Source: Aurantimonas coralicida DSM 14790
GTDB lineage: Bacteria; Pseudomonadota; Alphaproteobacteria; Rhizobiales; Rhizobiaceae
Length of the DNA: 64,000 bases
Direction: 5' to 3'
NCBI RefSeq assembly: GCF_000421645.1
Contig: NZ_ATXK01000001.1
Coordinates: 186,001 to 250,000, forward strand
Below the pieces are notes generated by a model. It ran no database searches and had not been told where the DNA came from. It was given only the letters and a program-made list of their open reading frames with translations. Of the stretch, positions 44,701 through 53,486 are shown piece after piece (position 1 is the stretch's first letter; each line of letters starts with the position of its first letter). The position numbers were made by a program, and so were the translations under genes.

Positions 44701-44818
44701 CCTTGCTCAGGTCAGTGAGCCACGCCTCCGCCTTGCCGGGATCGAGCGGCGTCGGGGCGATGTCGCCGCCGATGCCCAGACCGCTGTCATGCTCTTGCGC
44801 CGTGTCCTGTTTCGCCAT
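41795..44818 (-). CDS. glnE: Bifunctional glutamine synthetase adenylyltransferase/deadenylylase
   Basis: A 1007-residue enzyme that switches glutamine synthetase off and on by adenylylation under PII control. Two nucleotidyltransferase halves are complete: LGMGKLGARELNYSSDVDLI (N-terminal, deadenylylation) and LGMGRLGNCELTAGSDVDLI (C-terminal, adenylylation), each followed by an RLRP element (RTDLRLRPDPGAM, VDFRLRPSGNMG) and GGIREVEFF or GGLIDLEFL. Length is normal. The ATG at 44818 lies 32 bp inside the upstream kinase gene, so translation is coupled; an in-frame ATG six codons earlier is an alternative. Expression therefore depends on the two-component operon upstream. Confidence 0.96.
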   Translation of the reverse strand: MAKQDTAQEHDSGLGIGGDIAPTPLDPGKAEAWLTDLSKAAAAQDLTRLGEFLARGGPDVARLGAVLDLSTYLNTQMLQHPEWLDALFDAPARERIAQRIGELRDMEVAEQGETALMATIRLIKREVSLLIALRDLFGAASVKETTEDLSQLAEAAVATALRFCLIAAHKSGKIALPDPADPEAGCGLFVLGMGKLGARELNYSSDVDLIVFFDPEQSVAADPTESVDTFSRIVRRLVRIVGERTADGYVFRTDLRLRPDPGAMPLAISTDAAMSYYEGSGRNWERAAMIKACTIAGDRTAGEAFLQELTPFVWRKYLDFAAIADIQAMKTRIDRHRGFDDIAVGGHNVKLGRGGIREVEFFVQAQQLIAGGRAPQLRSRRTDEALHELAEGSWITADTARDLLEDYWFLRRIEHCIQMVADEQSHTLPEDEEGLERIARLAGFDGREAFAEALLSHLRRVDRHYTSLFNDGRERDAGEGEEAVSKRLLSSEDDPDALARLKELGFARPEDVARIVRGWGFGRYRSTRSETARERLASGLPMLLAAFSNAKDPDGAIAAFDTFLAGLPAGIQFFSLIASNPRILDLLALIITSAPALRETIAARPHVFDALLDPAFFDEVPESAMMEKRLASFLSEANGYEDILARLRIFASEQRFLVGARLLSGVVDVGEAGPAFSNIANVVLDATLKAVGDAFAEKHGRVPGARLALLGMGRLGNCELTAGSDVDLILLYDHDPDVEESDGDKPLATGLYFARLTQRLIAALTVQMREGILYEVDFRLRPSGNMGPLATRIDSFRRYQATDAWTWERMALTRSRPIAGDPEFRDEVGHTICDILGEARDEAMTSRDVADMRARLDRDKPPKGPLDLKLIPGGLIDLEFLAQWALLTGRADSDLVGSPTVSVLSAADLAAVDADGAPVDLPGAMRTYTSVIQILRLGPTGVERIEDLPPGLADRLTRALGLEEPGEVAPLLARTAARVRHAFNTLLPVSGEDETVPADAATAAQGG

Positions 44819-46220
44819 CGGCGACCGTCTTTCCATCCTGAGGAAACTCCAGGACCACTCTAAGGCCCGGCGCCGCATCCTCAAGCGCGAGACGTCCGCC
44901 ATGCACCCGTGCGATCGCCTGGACCAGCGACAGGCCGAGGCCGGAGCCCGGCAGCGAACGGCTCTGGTCGAGGCGGTAGAAGCGCTCCAGCACGCGCTCG
45001 CGCTGGTCGGCGGGCACGCCGGGACCGTCGTCCGACACCGACAGGCGGCAGACGCCATCGGTCAGTTCGAGCCGCACGGCGATCCTGGCGCCGCCGCCAT
45101 CCGCAACGCCGTATTTCAGCGCATTGTCGATCAGGTTCGACAGGGCCTGGGCGATCAGTTCGCGGCTGACGGAGGCCTGCACCGGCGGGCTCGGCACAAA
45201 GACCAGCGTCGCGCCGGCTTCCTCGGCGAGCGGCTCGTAGAGTTCGCAGACATCCGCCACGATCCCGGCGACGTCGACGCGGGTCTTGATCACCGGATGC
45301 GATCCCGCCTCGACCCGCGAGATCATCAGCAGCGCGTCGAAGGTGCGGATCATCTGGTCCGCCTCGGCGATCATCCCCTCCAGGACGGTGCGCGTGCCGG
45401 CGGCGTCGACATCGGCCGACAGCGCCGCCTCGGCACGGTTGCGCAGGCGGGTCAGCGGCGTCTTCAGATCGTGGGCGATGTTGTCGGAGACCTGGCGCAG
45501 GCCCTCCTGCAGCAGGGCGACGCGGGCAAGCAGCGTGTTGAGATTGTCCGACAGCCGGTCGAACTCGTCGCCCGTGCCGGTCACCGGCAGGCGTTCGGTC
45601 AGGTCACCGGCCAGGATCCGCGCGCTCGCCCCGGACATGCGGTCGAGGCGCTGCAGTGCCTGCCGTCCAACGAGGAACCACGCGAACAGCGCCGCCGCCC
45701 CCATCAGCGCAAAGGCCAGGATCAGCGCGCTGCGTACGATCTGGCGGAAGCGTTCCTGCTCGGTCTGGTCGCGGCCGACCAGCACCCGCATGCCGTTCGG
45801 CATGCTGACCACCTGCGCCACCGCCAGATGGTAGCGGTCGCCCGGATCGTCGGCGAAGCGCTCATAGCCGAAGGGCTGTTCGGTAAAGCCGCCCTCGTCG
45901 AGGACGCCCGCCTGCAAGCTCTCCACATTGCCGGCGAGAATGCGCCCGGTGGCGTCGGTGACGAGGTAGAGCGAGGCGCCCGGCTGGCGTGCGCGACGGT
46001 CGATGGTGCGCACCAGCCCGGCAATGCCGGCGGCATCGTAGATCTGCGCGATCTCGCCGATTTCCTCGTTGATCGCCGCCCGGCTCTGGTTCTGCAGAAT
46101 GCTCGACGCCGTCGCGGTGACATAGAAGACGAGGATCACGGCGGCGACCGAGAACAGCAGGAAATAGACCGCCGACAATCGGACGGCGGTCATCCGCATC
46201 AGGGCCTTCAACCGCGCCAT
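44787..46220 (-). CDS. Two-component sensor histidine kinase (partner of adjacent regulator)
   Basis: A 477-residue inner-membrane EnvZ/BaeS-like kinase. Two helices (TAVRLSAVYFLLFSVAAVIL, about 10-32; ALILAFALMGAAALFAWFLV, about 165-190) flank a periplasmic sensor of about 130 residues. A HAMP domain (RMSGASARILAGDLTERLPV) and the H-box NIAHDLKTPLTRLRNRAE follow, then an ATPase with LIDNALKYG, DDGPGVP and GSGLGLSLVQAI. It starts 6 bp after the response regulator and overlaps glnE by 32 bp, so regulator, kinase and glnE form one operon. The signal is unknown; linkage to nitrogen control is only positional. Confidence 0.92.
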   Translation of the reverse strand: MARLKALMRMTAVRLSAVYFLLFSVAAVILVFYVTATASSILQNQSRAAINEEIGEIAQIYDAAGIAGLVRTIDRRARQPGASLYLVTDATGRILAGNVESLQAGVLDEGGFTEQPFGYERFADDPGDRYHLAVAQVVSMPNGMRVLVGRDQTEQERFRQIVRSALILAFALMGAAALFAWFLVGRQALQRLDRMSGASARILAGDLTERLPVTGTGDEFDRLSDNLNTLLARVALLQEGLRQVSDNIAHDLKTPLTRLRNRAEAALSADVDAAGTRTVLEGMIAEADQMIRTFDALLMISRVEAGSHPVIKTRVDVAGIVADVCELYEPLAEEAGATLVFVPSPPVQASVSRELIAQALSNLIDNALKYGVADGGGARIAVRLELTDGVCRLSVSDDGPGVPADQRERVLERFYRLDQSRSLPGSGLGLSLVQAIARVHGGRLALEDAAPGLRVVLEFPQDGKTVADGETGHGARA

Positions 46221-46226
46221 CGGGGC

Positions 46227-46943
46227 TTACGCGTCGCTGCGCATGATGTAGCCCGAGCCGCGCACCGTGTGCAGCAGCGGCGTGTCGAAGTCGCGCTCGA
46301 TCTTGGAACGCAGCCGGGAGATATGCACGTCGATCACGTTGGTCTGGGGGTCGAAATGATAGTCCCAGACATTCTCCAGCAGCATCGTGCGGGTCACGAC
46401 CTGGTTGGCGTGCTTCATCAGATATTCGAGCAGCCGGAACTCACGCGGCTGCAGCACGATCGGCTTGCCGTTGCGGCGCACCTCGTGGGACAGCCGGTCG
46501 AGCTCAAGGTCGCCGACCCGGTAGCTGGTCTCCACGTCCTTGCTGCCGCGGCGCCGCCCCAGCACCTCGATGCGGGCCAAGAGCTCGGAAATCGCGAAGG
46601 GCTTGGCGAGGTAGTCGTCGCCGCCCGCCCGCAGTCCAGTGACCCGGTCGTCCACCTGCCCCAGCGCCGACAGGATCAGCGCCGGCGTCTCGTTGCCCTT
46701 TTCGCGCAGGCCCGAGATGATCGACAGGCCGTCGCGCCTCGGCAGCATGCGGTCGACGACGAGAACGTCGTAGCTTCGGCTGTCGGCCATGTGAAAGCCG
46801 TCGTCGCCATCGCCGGCATGTTCGGCGACGTGACCGGCCTCGCGCAGCGCCTTGACCAGATAGGCCGCGGCTTCGCTGTCGTCTTCGATGATCAGGATGC
46901 GCATGGGGTCGGGCAGCGTTGCGGGGCTCGGGGAGAAGGACAT
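46227..46943 (-). CDS. OmpR/PhoB-family response regulator
   Basis: A 238-residue DNA-binding regulator. The receiver domain starts MRILIIEDDSEAAAYLVKAL with phospho-acceptor aspartate in DVLVVDRMLP (residue 64 counting from this start), a serine in ALILSALG and lysine in YLAKPF. The winged-helix output domain reads LVLQPREFRLLEYLMKHANQ in outline and ends LHTVRGSGYIM. Most relatives begin at the internal ATG at 46904, but that has no ribosome site, whereas AGGAG lies eight bases before the ATG at 46943, so I chose the latter. A terminator of degP lies 34 bp upstream. Confidence 0.92.
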   Translation of the reverse strand: MSFSPSPATLPDPMRILIIEDDSEAAAYLVKALREAGHVAEHAGDGDDGFHMADSRSYDVLVVDRMLPRRDGLSIISGLREKGNETPALILSALGQVDDRVTGLRAGGDDYLAKPFAISELLARIEVLGRRRGSKDVETSYRVGDLELDRLSHEVRRNGKPIVLQPREFRLLEYLMKHANQVVTRTMLLENVWDYHFDPQTNVIDVHISRLRSKIERDFDTPLLHTVRGSGYIMRSDA

Positions 46944-46973
46944 CTCGGTTTCTCCTATGTGAACCATTCGGCG

Positions 46974-47031
46974 CAAAAGAAAAGCGGCTGACCGGCGTGC
47001 CGGGCGCAGGCCTGGCGCGTCGGTCAGCCGC
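46974..47031 (-). terminator. Intrinsic terminator after degP
   Basis: An 11-bp perfect stem (46984-46994 with 47021-47031) encloses a 26-nt GC-rich loop, and CTTTTCTTTTGCGC follows on the minus strand. It lies 52 bp past the degP stop and ends just before the response regulator start, so some readthrough may feed that operon. Confidence 0.75.
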
Positions 47032-47082
47032 CGCGGGTGGAGAGAGCGAGGCCCGAAGGCCTCGCCATCATCGTCGGAAGGA

Positions 47083-48594
47083 TCAGCTCTTGGCGATCGG
47101 CAGCGCCACGAAGCGGTTCTGCCCGTTGGTCTGGAGCTGGAACAGCGCCGCCTTGCGACCGGATTCCGCAGCGGCGTCGATCGCCGACTGCACATCCTTC
47201 TGGGTCTCGACCGTCTCGCCATTCACCGCGATGATGATGTCGCCGGCCTTGATGCCCTTCTCGGATGCCGAGGAATCCGGCTTCACGTCGGTGACCACGA
47301 CCCCCTCGCCGTCTTCCGACGGGGTCAGGGTCAGGCCGTAGCCCGACAGCGAGGACGGATCGACCGGAACGCCCGAACCGCGGGCCGAGGCGGCCTCGTC
47401 GAGGCTGGACAGATTGCCCAGTTCCACCGAAACGTCCTGCGCCCTGCCATCACGCCAGATGGTCACGTCGACCTTGGTGTCCGGGCGGTAATTGCCGATC
47501 ATGCGGGCCAGCTCGCGCGGACCCTCGACCGTCTCGCCGTTGACCGCGGTGATCACGTCGCCGGTCTTGATGCCGGCCTTGGTCGCCGGGGTCTCGTTGT
47601 CCGGCAGGGTGACGATGGCGCCCTTCTCCTCGTCGAGGCCGACCGCCTCGGCGATGTCGTCGGTGACCGGGGCGATCTGCACGCCCAGCCAGCCGCGCTC
47701 GACGCTGCCGTCTTCGCGCAGCGACTGGATGACGTCCTTGGCGACCGAGGCCGGGATCGCGAAGGCGATGCCGACATTGCCGCCCGACGGCGAGAAGATC
47801 GCCGTGTTGACGCCGATGACCTTGCCGTCGAGACCGAAGGCCGGGCCGCCGGAATTGCCGCGGTTCACCGCCGCGTCGATCTGCAGGAAGTCGTCATAGG
47901 GGCCGGCGCCGATGTCGCGGCCGCGGGCCGAGACGATGCCGGCCGTCACCGAGCCGCCGAGGCCGAACGGGTTGCCGACCGCCACGACCCATTCGCCGAT
48001 GCGCACGGCGTCGTCATCGCCGAACTCGACATAGGTGAACTTGGTGTTGCTCTCGTCGACCTTGAGCAGCGCGAGATCGGTGCGCGGATCGGTGCCGATC
48101 AGCTCGGCGTCGTACTCCGTGCCGTCATCCATGACGACGGTGTACTGGCTGCCGCCCTCGACCACGTGGTTGTTGGTCACCACGAAGCCGTCGTCGGAGA
48201 TGAAGAAGCCCGAGCCCTGGCCCATACGGGTGCGCGGCTCACGATCCGGACGCATGCCGTTCGGGGCGTTGTCGCGGCCCGGCACGTCGAAGAAGCGGCG
48301 CAGCGGGTGATCTTCCGGAAGGCTGTCGAAGGGGCTGCCCATCTGCGGGCCGCGGCCCTGCGACATGGTCGGGGTCACTTCCTGGGTAACGCGGACGGAG
48401 ACGACGGCCGGCGAGACCTTCTCCACCACGTCGGCAAAGCCGAAATTCTGCACCGGTGCCTCGACCTTCACCGGCTCGGCGAAGACCGGCACGGTGTTGC
48501 CGACGACGCCGGTCAGCGCGACGCTGGCGACGCCCGCGGCCAGAACGCCGGCAATCAGACCGCCACGCTTCGTCTTGTTCGCATCGTTGCGCAT
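47083..48594 (-). CDS. degP: DegP/HtrA (Do) family periplasmic serine protease
   Basis: A 503-residue envelope protease and chaperone. The N-terminal signal or anchor is GLIAGVLAAGVASVALTGVV. The trypsin-like domain has His143 (TNNHVVEGG), Asp173 (RTDLALLKV) and Ser248 (RGNSGGPAF). Two PDZ domains follow (AGIKTGDVITAVNGETVEGP; KGIKAGDIIIAVNGETVETQ). The variable loop before the active site is Arg/Pro-rich (GRDNAPNGMRPDREP). GAGGG precedes the ATG; open frame further upstream is not part of the gene. It lies between the ccm operon and a two-component system, an order I recall from rhizobia. Confidence 0.95.
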   Translation of the reverse strand: MRNDANKTKRGGLIAGVLAAGVASVALTGVVGNTVPVFAEPVKVEAPVQNFGFADVVEKVSPAVVSVRVTQEVTPTMSQGRGPQMGSPFDSLPEDHPLRRFFDVPGRDNAPNGMRPDREPRTRMGQGSGFFISDDGFVVTNNHVVEGGSQYTVVMDDGTEYDAELIGTDPRTDLALLKVDESNTKFTYVEFGDDDAVRIGEWVVAVGNPFGLGGSVTAGIVSARGRDIGAGPYDDFLQIDAAVNRGNSGGPAFGLDGKVIGVNTAIFSPSGGNVGIAFAIPASVAKDVIQSLREDGSVERGWLGVQIAPVTDDIAEAVGLDEEKGAIVTLPDNETPATKAGIKTGDVITAVNGETVEGPRELARMIGNYRPDTKVDVTIWRDGRAQDVSVELGNLSSLDEAASARGSGVPVDPSSLSGYGLTLTPSEDGEGVVVTDVKPDSSASEKGIKAGDIIIAVNGETVETQKDVQSAIDAAAESGRKAALFQLQTNGQNRFVALPIAKS

Positions 48595-48744
48595 TGGAAA
48601 CCCTCTTCGATTGGTCTTCGATCCCTGTGGCGCCGGCACGAGCCGTGCGCCATCGATGGATGCCAATCTAGGGATGGCCAGATTACGGGACCTTTTCGGG
48701 CGTGTGAAATCTTCGTAAGGTTGGCGCCTTGACGCCCGGAACCG

Positions 48745-49239
48745 TCAGCCGCGCGAGCGCGTCACCTCGGCGATCGCCGCTTCCTCTTCCGGCGAGAGCG
48801 CCGTCGGCGCCGCAGCCTGCCGGCGGCCGCGCACGGTGATAATGGCAAAGCCGATGCCGGCCAGAAGCACCACCACCGGCGTGCCCCACAGCGCCAGCGT
48901 CGCCCAGTCGAAGCGCGGCTTCAACAGCACGAACTCGCCATAGCGCGAGACCAGATAGTCGATGACCTCGTCATCCGTGTCGCCCGCCACCAGCCGCTCG
49001 CGCACCAGGAGCCGCAGATCCTTGGCGAGATCGGCATTGCTGTCGTCGATCGACTGGTTCTGGCAGACGAGGCAGCGCAGCCCCGTCGACAATTGCCGCG
49101 CCCGCGCTTCCAGCGCCGGATCGCTCAGCACCTCGTCGGGCGTCACCGCGAAAGCCGGTGCCGCGCCCTGCGGCCCAGCGATCACGAGGATGGCGAGCGC
49201 CAGGCTCGCGGTGATGGCGCGCCAGCCCGGCCGGATCAC
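48745..49239 (-). CDS. ccmH: Cytochrome c maturation protein CcmH (CycL)
   Basis: A 164-residue thiol oxidoreductase that keeps apocytochrome c cysteines reduced for heme ligation. Signal peptide or anchor ([16 protein letters not shown]), then the active-site [10 protein letters not shown] (Cys56, Cys59) and [22 protein letters not shown]-terminal membrane helix ([20 protein letters not shown]) precedes a short cytoplasmic tail. It starts with GTG, which overlaps the ccmF stop (GTGA), with GGGAG seven bases upstream, so translation is coupled. Last gene of the ccmI-E-F-H operon. Confidence 0.94.
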   Translation of the reverse strand: MIRPGWRAITASLALAILVIAGPQGAAPAFAVTPDEVLSDPALEARARQLSTGLRCLVCQNQSIDDSNADLAKDLRLLVRERLVAGDTDDEVIDYLVSRYGEFVLLKPRFDWATLALWGTPVVVLLAGIGFAIITVRGRRQAAAPTALSPEEEAAIAEVTRSRG

Positions 49240-51224
49240 GCTTCGGCTCCCGTCGCCAGCTGCCGCTTGCGGCTGCGCGCCGGCGCACCGACCCGCAGGC
49301 GCCGGTCGAACAGCGACACCGTACCGCCCACCGCCATGAAGATCGCGCCGATCCAGATCAGCGTGATCAGCGGCTTCCACCAGACGCGCACCACGATCGA
49401 CGCGCCGTCCGGCGAGGGATCGCCCAGCGAGATGTAGAGCTGTGAGAACCAGCGTGTGTGGATGCCGGCCTCGGTCGTCGGCATCTGCCGCGCCGGGTAG
49501 AAGCGCTTGGCGCTTTCGATCATGCCGGCATCGAGACCGTCGCGGCGCAGCGTGAACGTGCCCACCTGCTCCTCGTAATTCGGCCCCTGCCGCTGCTGCG
49601 CGCCCTCGTAGCGCACCTCGTAGCCGCCCGCATTCACCGTCTGCCCGGCCCGCATCGCCGTCACGGTCTCGGTCTGGAAGGCCGAGGCGGTGATCACGCC
49701 GAGCACCGTCACGCCGAGGCCGAAATGCGCCAGCACCGTGCCGAAGGCCGAGCGCGGCAGCCCGCGCAGGCGGGCAAGGCCCGTGCGCCAGCCGACCTTG
49801 GCGAAGTTCGCCCGCACGAACAGATCGGTCAGCGCGCCGGCCATCAGCCAGACGGCGAGGCCGAAGCCGAGGGCCGCAAGGATGCGCGTGCCGGAGGTCA
49901 GCGCCACGGCGATCAGGATGGTCAGCATCGCCGCGCCGATAGCGAAATACAGCCGCTGCGCCGCGGCCAGCAGGTCGCCGCGCTTCCACGCCAGCAGCGG
50001 GCCGAACGGCACGGCAAACAGCAGCGGCACCATCAGCGGGCCGAAGGTGAGGTTGAAGAACGGCTCGCCGACCGAGATCTTGGCGCCGCCCAGGACTTCC
50101 AGCACCAGCGGATAGAGCGTGCCGACCAGCACCGTCGCGGTGGCCGTCGTCAGGAACAGATTGTTGACGACCAGCGCTCCCTCACGGCTGATCGGCGCGA
50201 ACAGGCCGCCCGCCTCCAGCGACGAGGCGCGCAGCGCAAACAGCGCCAGCGACCCGCCGATGAACAGGCACAGAATGGCGAGGATGAAGACGCCGCGGGT
50301 CGGGTCGGTAGCGAAGGCATGGACCGAGGTCAGGACACCCGAGCGCACCAGGAAGGTGCCGAGCAGCGACAGCGAGAAGGTCAGGATCGCCAGAAGGATC
50401 GTCCAGATCTTCAGCGCCGAGCGCTTTTCCATCACCAGCGCCGAATGCAGCAGCGCGGTGCCGGACAGCCACGGCATGAAGGAGGCGTTCTCCACCGGGT
50501 CCCAGAACCACCAGCCGCCCCAGCCGAGCTCGTAATAGGCCCAGTAGGAGCCCATCGCGATGCCGGCGGTCAGGAACACCCAGGCCGTCAGCGTCCAGGG
50601 CCGCACCCAGCGGGCCCAGGCCGCGTCGATGCGACCGTCGATCAACGCGGCAACGGCGAAGGAGAAGGCGATCGAGAAGCCGACATAGCCGAGATACAGG
50701 AGCGGCGGATGGATCGCGAGACCGATGTCCTGCAGGATCGGGTTGAGGTCCTGCCCCTCCATCGGCGCAGGAAAGACGCGGGTGAACGGGTTCGACGTGG
50801 TCAGGATGAACAGCAGGAAACAGGCGGTGATCCAGGCCTGCACCGCCAGCACATTGGCCTTCAGGCTGGCCGGCAGGTCGCGGCCGAACAGCGCCACCAG
50901 CGCACCAAACAGGCTGAGGATCAGCACCCACAGGAGCATCGAGCCCTCGTGGTTTCCCCACACGCCGGTGACCTTGTAGAGCATCGGCTTCAGCGAATGG
51001 GAATTCTGAAAGACGTTGAGGACCGAAAAGTCCGACGTCACATAGGCCGCCGTCAGCGCCGAGAAGGACAGCATCAGGAGAACGAAGGCACCGGTCGCGG
51101 TGATCGTGCCGGTTTCCATCAGCCGGGCATCGCCGCTGCGCGCGCCGATCGCCGGCAGCACCGACTGCACCAGCGACAGGGACAGCGCCAGGATCAGGGC
51201 GTAATGGCCGATCTCGACGATCAC
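49236..51224 (-). CDS. ccmF: Cytochrome c heme lyase CcmF (CycK)
   Basis: A 662-residue inner-membrane protein with about 14-15 helices that takes heme from CcmE and joins it to apocytochrome c. Family marks: the first helix pair ([20 protein letters not shown]), the [15 protein letters not shown] segment, the tryptophan-rich WWD-type motif [20 protein letters not shown], and histidines in [13 protein letters not shown] and [13 protein letters not shown] periplasmic domain lies near the C-terminus. ATG overlaps the ccmE stop (ATGA), and its own stop overlaps the ccmH start. Confidence 0.96.
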   Translation of the reverse strand: MIVEIGHYALILALSLSLVQSVLPAIGARSGDARLMETGTITATGAFVLLMLSFSALTAAYVTSDFSVLNVFQNSHSLKPMLYKVTGVWGNHEGSMLLWVLILSLFGALVALFGRDLPASLKANVLAVQAWITACFLLFILTTSNPFTRVFPAPMEGQDLNPILQDIGLAIHPPLLYLGYVGFSIAFSFAVAALIDGRIDAAWARWVRPWTLTAWVFLTAGIAMGSYWAYYELGWGGWWFWDPVENASFMPWLSGTALLHSALVMEKRSALKIWTILLAILTFSLSLLGTFLVRSGVLTSVHAFATDPTRGVFILAILCLFIGGSLALFALRASSLEAGGLFAPISREGALVVNNLFLTTATATVLVGTLYPLVLEVLGGAKISVGEPFFNLTFGPLMVPLLFAVPFGPLLAWKRGDLLAAAQRLYFAIGAAMLTILIAVALTSGTRILAALGFGLAVWLMAGALTDLFVRANFAKVGWRTGLARLRGLPRSAFGTVLAHFGLGVTVLGVITASAFQTETVTAMRAGQTVNAGGYEVRYEGAQQRQGPNYEEQVGTFTLRRDGLDAGMIESAKRFYPARQMPTTEAGIHTRWFSQLYISLGDPSPDGASIVVRVWWKPLITLIWIGAIFMAVGGTVSLFDRRLRVGAPARSRKRQLATGAEA

Positions 51225-51718
51225 GAGCCGGCCCCCGACGTCTGCGTCACCACGGCTTCTGGCGTGTCCTTGTTCACCATGCCCTTGCCGTCCTCCCAGA
51301 GCCCGCGCTCCTTCAGGTCGTCGACGACCTCCTTCGGCATGTAGGTCTCGTCATGCTTGGCCAGCACCGTGTCGGCGATGAAGATGCGGTCCGGCCCCAG
51401 CGTGCCTTCGGTGACGACGCCCTGCCCCTCGCGGAACAGGTCCGGCAGGAGCCCGGTATAGGCGACCTCGACGCTCTCCAGCGAGTCGGTGACCTTGAAG
51501 CTGACATGCTGCGAGCCGTCGCGCACGACCGAGCCTTCCTCCACCAGTCCGCCCAGCCGGATGCGCTGGCTCTGCGCCGGCGCCTTGGCGACGATGTCGC
51601 TCGGCGAATGGAAATAGGCGACGCTGTCGGACAGCGCGGTCAGGACGAGCGCGGCCGCGCCGCCGATGACGACGAGGATCGTGGCGATCGAGGCGAGGCG
51701 CTTCTGCTTGCGGGTCAT
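51221..51718 (-). CDS. ccmE: Heme chaperone CcmE (CycJ)
   Basis: A 165-residue periplasmic heme chaperone anchored by one N-terminal helix (LASIATILVVIGGAAALVLT). The OB-fold domain includes QRIRLGGLVEEGSV and VAYTGLLPDLFREGQGVV. The heme-binding site AKHDETYMP has His122, which forms the covalent bond to heme, and Tyr126. Its start overlaps the ccmI stop by four bases (ATGA). Between CcmE and CcmF there is no ccmG; the thioredoxin-like partner must be encoded elsewhere. Confidence 0.96.
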   Translation of the reverse strand: MTRKQKRLASIATILVVIGGAAALVLTALSDSVAYFHSPSDIVAKAPAQSQRIRLGGLVEEGSVVRDGSQHVSFKVTDSLESVEVAYTGLLPDLFREGQGVVTEGTLGPDRIFIADTVLAKHDETYMPKEVVDDLKERGLWEDGKGMVNKDTPEAVVTQTSGAGS

Positions 51719-52902
51719 TGTGTCTGCGTCTCTCCCTCGGCGGTCAGCCCAAGCTCGTCGCCGAAAGCGGCGATTTCCCGGCCGGCGGCGGAATCGGCGG
51801 CAAAGGTCTGGCGCGCCGTACGATAGGCCGCGCCCGCGGCCTCGTCGTCACCGAGGACGGTATAGGACCGGATCAGGCGCTTCCATCCTTCCACATCGTT
51901 CGGGTTGGTTTCCAGCCGGGCGGCAAGCTGCGACACCATGCCCTCGATCATCGCCTGGCGATCCTCCGCCGCCATGTCGGCGGCAGCGGCGATGTCGGCC
52001 TCGCCCGGCCCCGGCGCCGGCGCCGCGGTTCCGGCGTCCGCCGTCGCAGCTGCCGGGGGCGCTTCGCCGCGTGCATCGGCGATCGCCGCATTGGCGATTT
52101 CCAGCCAGGGTGCATCCGGCGGGCTCATTTCGACAAGCTGCGTCCAGGCGGTCACCGCCTCGTCGCGGCGCCCTTCCTGCGACAGGTTCAGCGCCAGGAA
52201 GAACTTCGCCGGCAGATGCGCGGGATTGGCGGCCACGGCGCGTTCGAAGGCGGCCTCAGCCTCGTCCGTCACCTCGCCGCCGGCAAGCTGCGTCAGCGCC
52301 TCGCCCAGTCCGCTTTCGCGGGCGGCCGACGAGCCGTTGAGGCGAATACCGTTGCGAAAGGCCTCGGCCGCATCCTCGACGCGGCCGATCCGCAGATAGA
52401 TCGGCGCCAGCACGTCCCAGCCGCGACCATCCTCCGGCTCGGCGCGCAACCGTTCCTCGGCGCCCGCGATCAGGGTCTGGATGTCGCCGGGACCGCTCGT
52501 CGGCGCGCTGCGTCCGGCCAGCGGCACATCCGGGCGCCCCGCGCCGCCGAGCTGGGCATACAGCACCACCGAGCCGATCGGCACGAGGAGCGCGACCGCG
52601 GCGATGGCGGCCAGCATGCGCGGCCGCTGCCACGATGCGGTGCCCGCCTGGCTCTCGCTCTTGCCGCGATCGGCGGCCCGCAGCAGGCGCCGGCCGATCT
52701 CCGCCCGTGCGGTCTCGGCCTCCGCGGGCGCCATCGCGCCGCGCGCCACATCCGCGTCGAGCTCGCGCAATTGCGCCGAATAGACTTCCACGTCGTGCTC
52801 GGCACGACTGGCCAGATGCTCCTGCCGGGAGCGCAGCAGCGGCCACAGCGAGAGAAGCGTGACGGCCGCCGTCATCACGGCGGCGATAAACCAGAAGATC
52901 AT
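51715..52902 (-). CDS. ccmI: Cytochrome c maturation protein CcmI (CycH)
   Basis: A 395-residue apocytochrome c chaperone. Two membrane helices (MIFWFIAAVMTAAVTLLSLW and MLAAIAAVALLVPIGSVVLY) enclose a cytoplasmic Glu/Arg-rich loop (DVARGAMAPAEAETARAEIG). The periplasmic part carries TPR repeats (GRGWDVLAPIYLRIGRVEDA, ALNLSQEGRRDEAVTAWTQL) that hold the C-terminus of apocytochromes. AGGGATGG precedes the ATG. First gene of the operon, so the promoter should lie in the 97 bp before it. Confidence 0.93.
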   Translation of the reverse strand: MIFWFIAAVMTAAVTLLSLWPLLRSRQEHLASRAEHDVEVYSAQLRELDADVARGAMAPAEAETARAEIGRRLLRAADRGKSESQAGTASWQRPRMLAAIAAVALLVPIGSVVLYAQLGGAGRPDVPLAGRSAPTSGPGDIQTLIAGAEERLRAEPEDGRGWDVLAPIYLRIGRVEDAAEAFRNGIRLNGSSAARESGLGEALTQLAGGEVTDEAEAAFERAVAANPAHLPAKFFLALNLSQEGRRDEAVTAWTQLVEMSPPDAPWLEIANAAIADARGEAPPAAATADAGTAAPAPGPGEADIAAAADMAAEDRQAMIEGMVSQLAARLETNPNDVEGWKRLIRSYTVLGDDEAAGAAYRTARQTFAADSAAGREIAAFGDELGLTAEGETQTQ

Positions 52903-52999
52903 GCCATCCCTATACTCACGGCGACGGCCAAAGGAAACGCGGCCTTCGGCCTCGCCCGCCCTCTGCGGCGAAGCAGGTCGGCCGCGCGCCGCATGATCG

Positions 53000-53413
53000 T
53001 CAGACCACCGGCTTCCAGAAGCCGCTGGCCGTCCGGCAGGCGGTTCCTACCGCCTTCACCGCCGGCGATTCGCCCTGGAACACATGCGAATAGCCCCGGC
53101 AGTCCTGCGAACCGACGCGGTAGAGCTGGGTCGGCACGACCTCGCCGCTGTAGCCGTCGGCGTTCCACGCGACCGGCTGTCCGGCCGTGGCGAAATTCAG
53201 CGCCTGGAACTCTGCCTCCAGCGCCCGGGCGCGGGCGTCCTCCGGCAGCGTCCGTCCCACCGGATCCTGCCCGATCAGCCCACCGTCCAGCGCCGCGACG
53301 CCCTCGGTCGGCGGCGACAGGGTTCCGCCGCCGAACCCGGCGCTCAGGCAACCGGACACGGGAAGCGCCAGAACCGGAACCAGAAGCTTCAAGACAATGC
53401 GCATATGATCCAT
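53000..53413 (-). CDS. Small lipoprotein, 17-kDa surface-antigen-like
   Basis: A 137-residue lipoprotein. The signal LKLLVPVLALPVSGC ends in a lipobox, so the mature protein starts at the Cys. The mature part has a Gly/Pro spacer and a globular end: LEAEFQALNFATAGQPVAWN, then YSGEVVPTQLYRVGSQDCRG and GTACRTASGFWKPV. This resembles the C-terminal half of the RT0821/17-kDa rickettsial antigen family, which in free-living alphaproteobacteria is uncharacterised. Two cysteines may form a disulphide. An ATG three codons downstream is an alternative start. It lies 73 bp downstream of feuQ on the same strand. Confidence 0.72.
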   Translation of the reverse strand: MDHMRIVLKLLVPVLALPVSGCLSAGFGGGTLSPPTEGVAALDGGLIGQDPVGRTLPEDARARALEAEFQALNFATAGQPVAWNADGYSGEVVPTQLYRVGSQDCRGYSHVFQGESPAVKAVGTACRTASGFWKPVV

Positions 53414-53486
53414 CCGAATACGGCAGGCCCGTCGCAAGACTGCGCCAGGGAAGGCCTGTCGGAGATCATGGGTCTTGCCCGGCATG

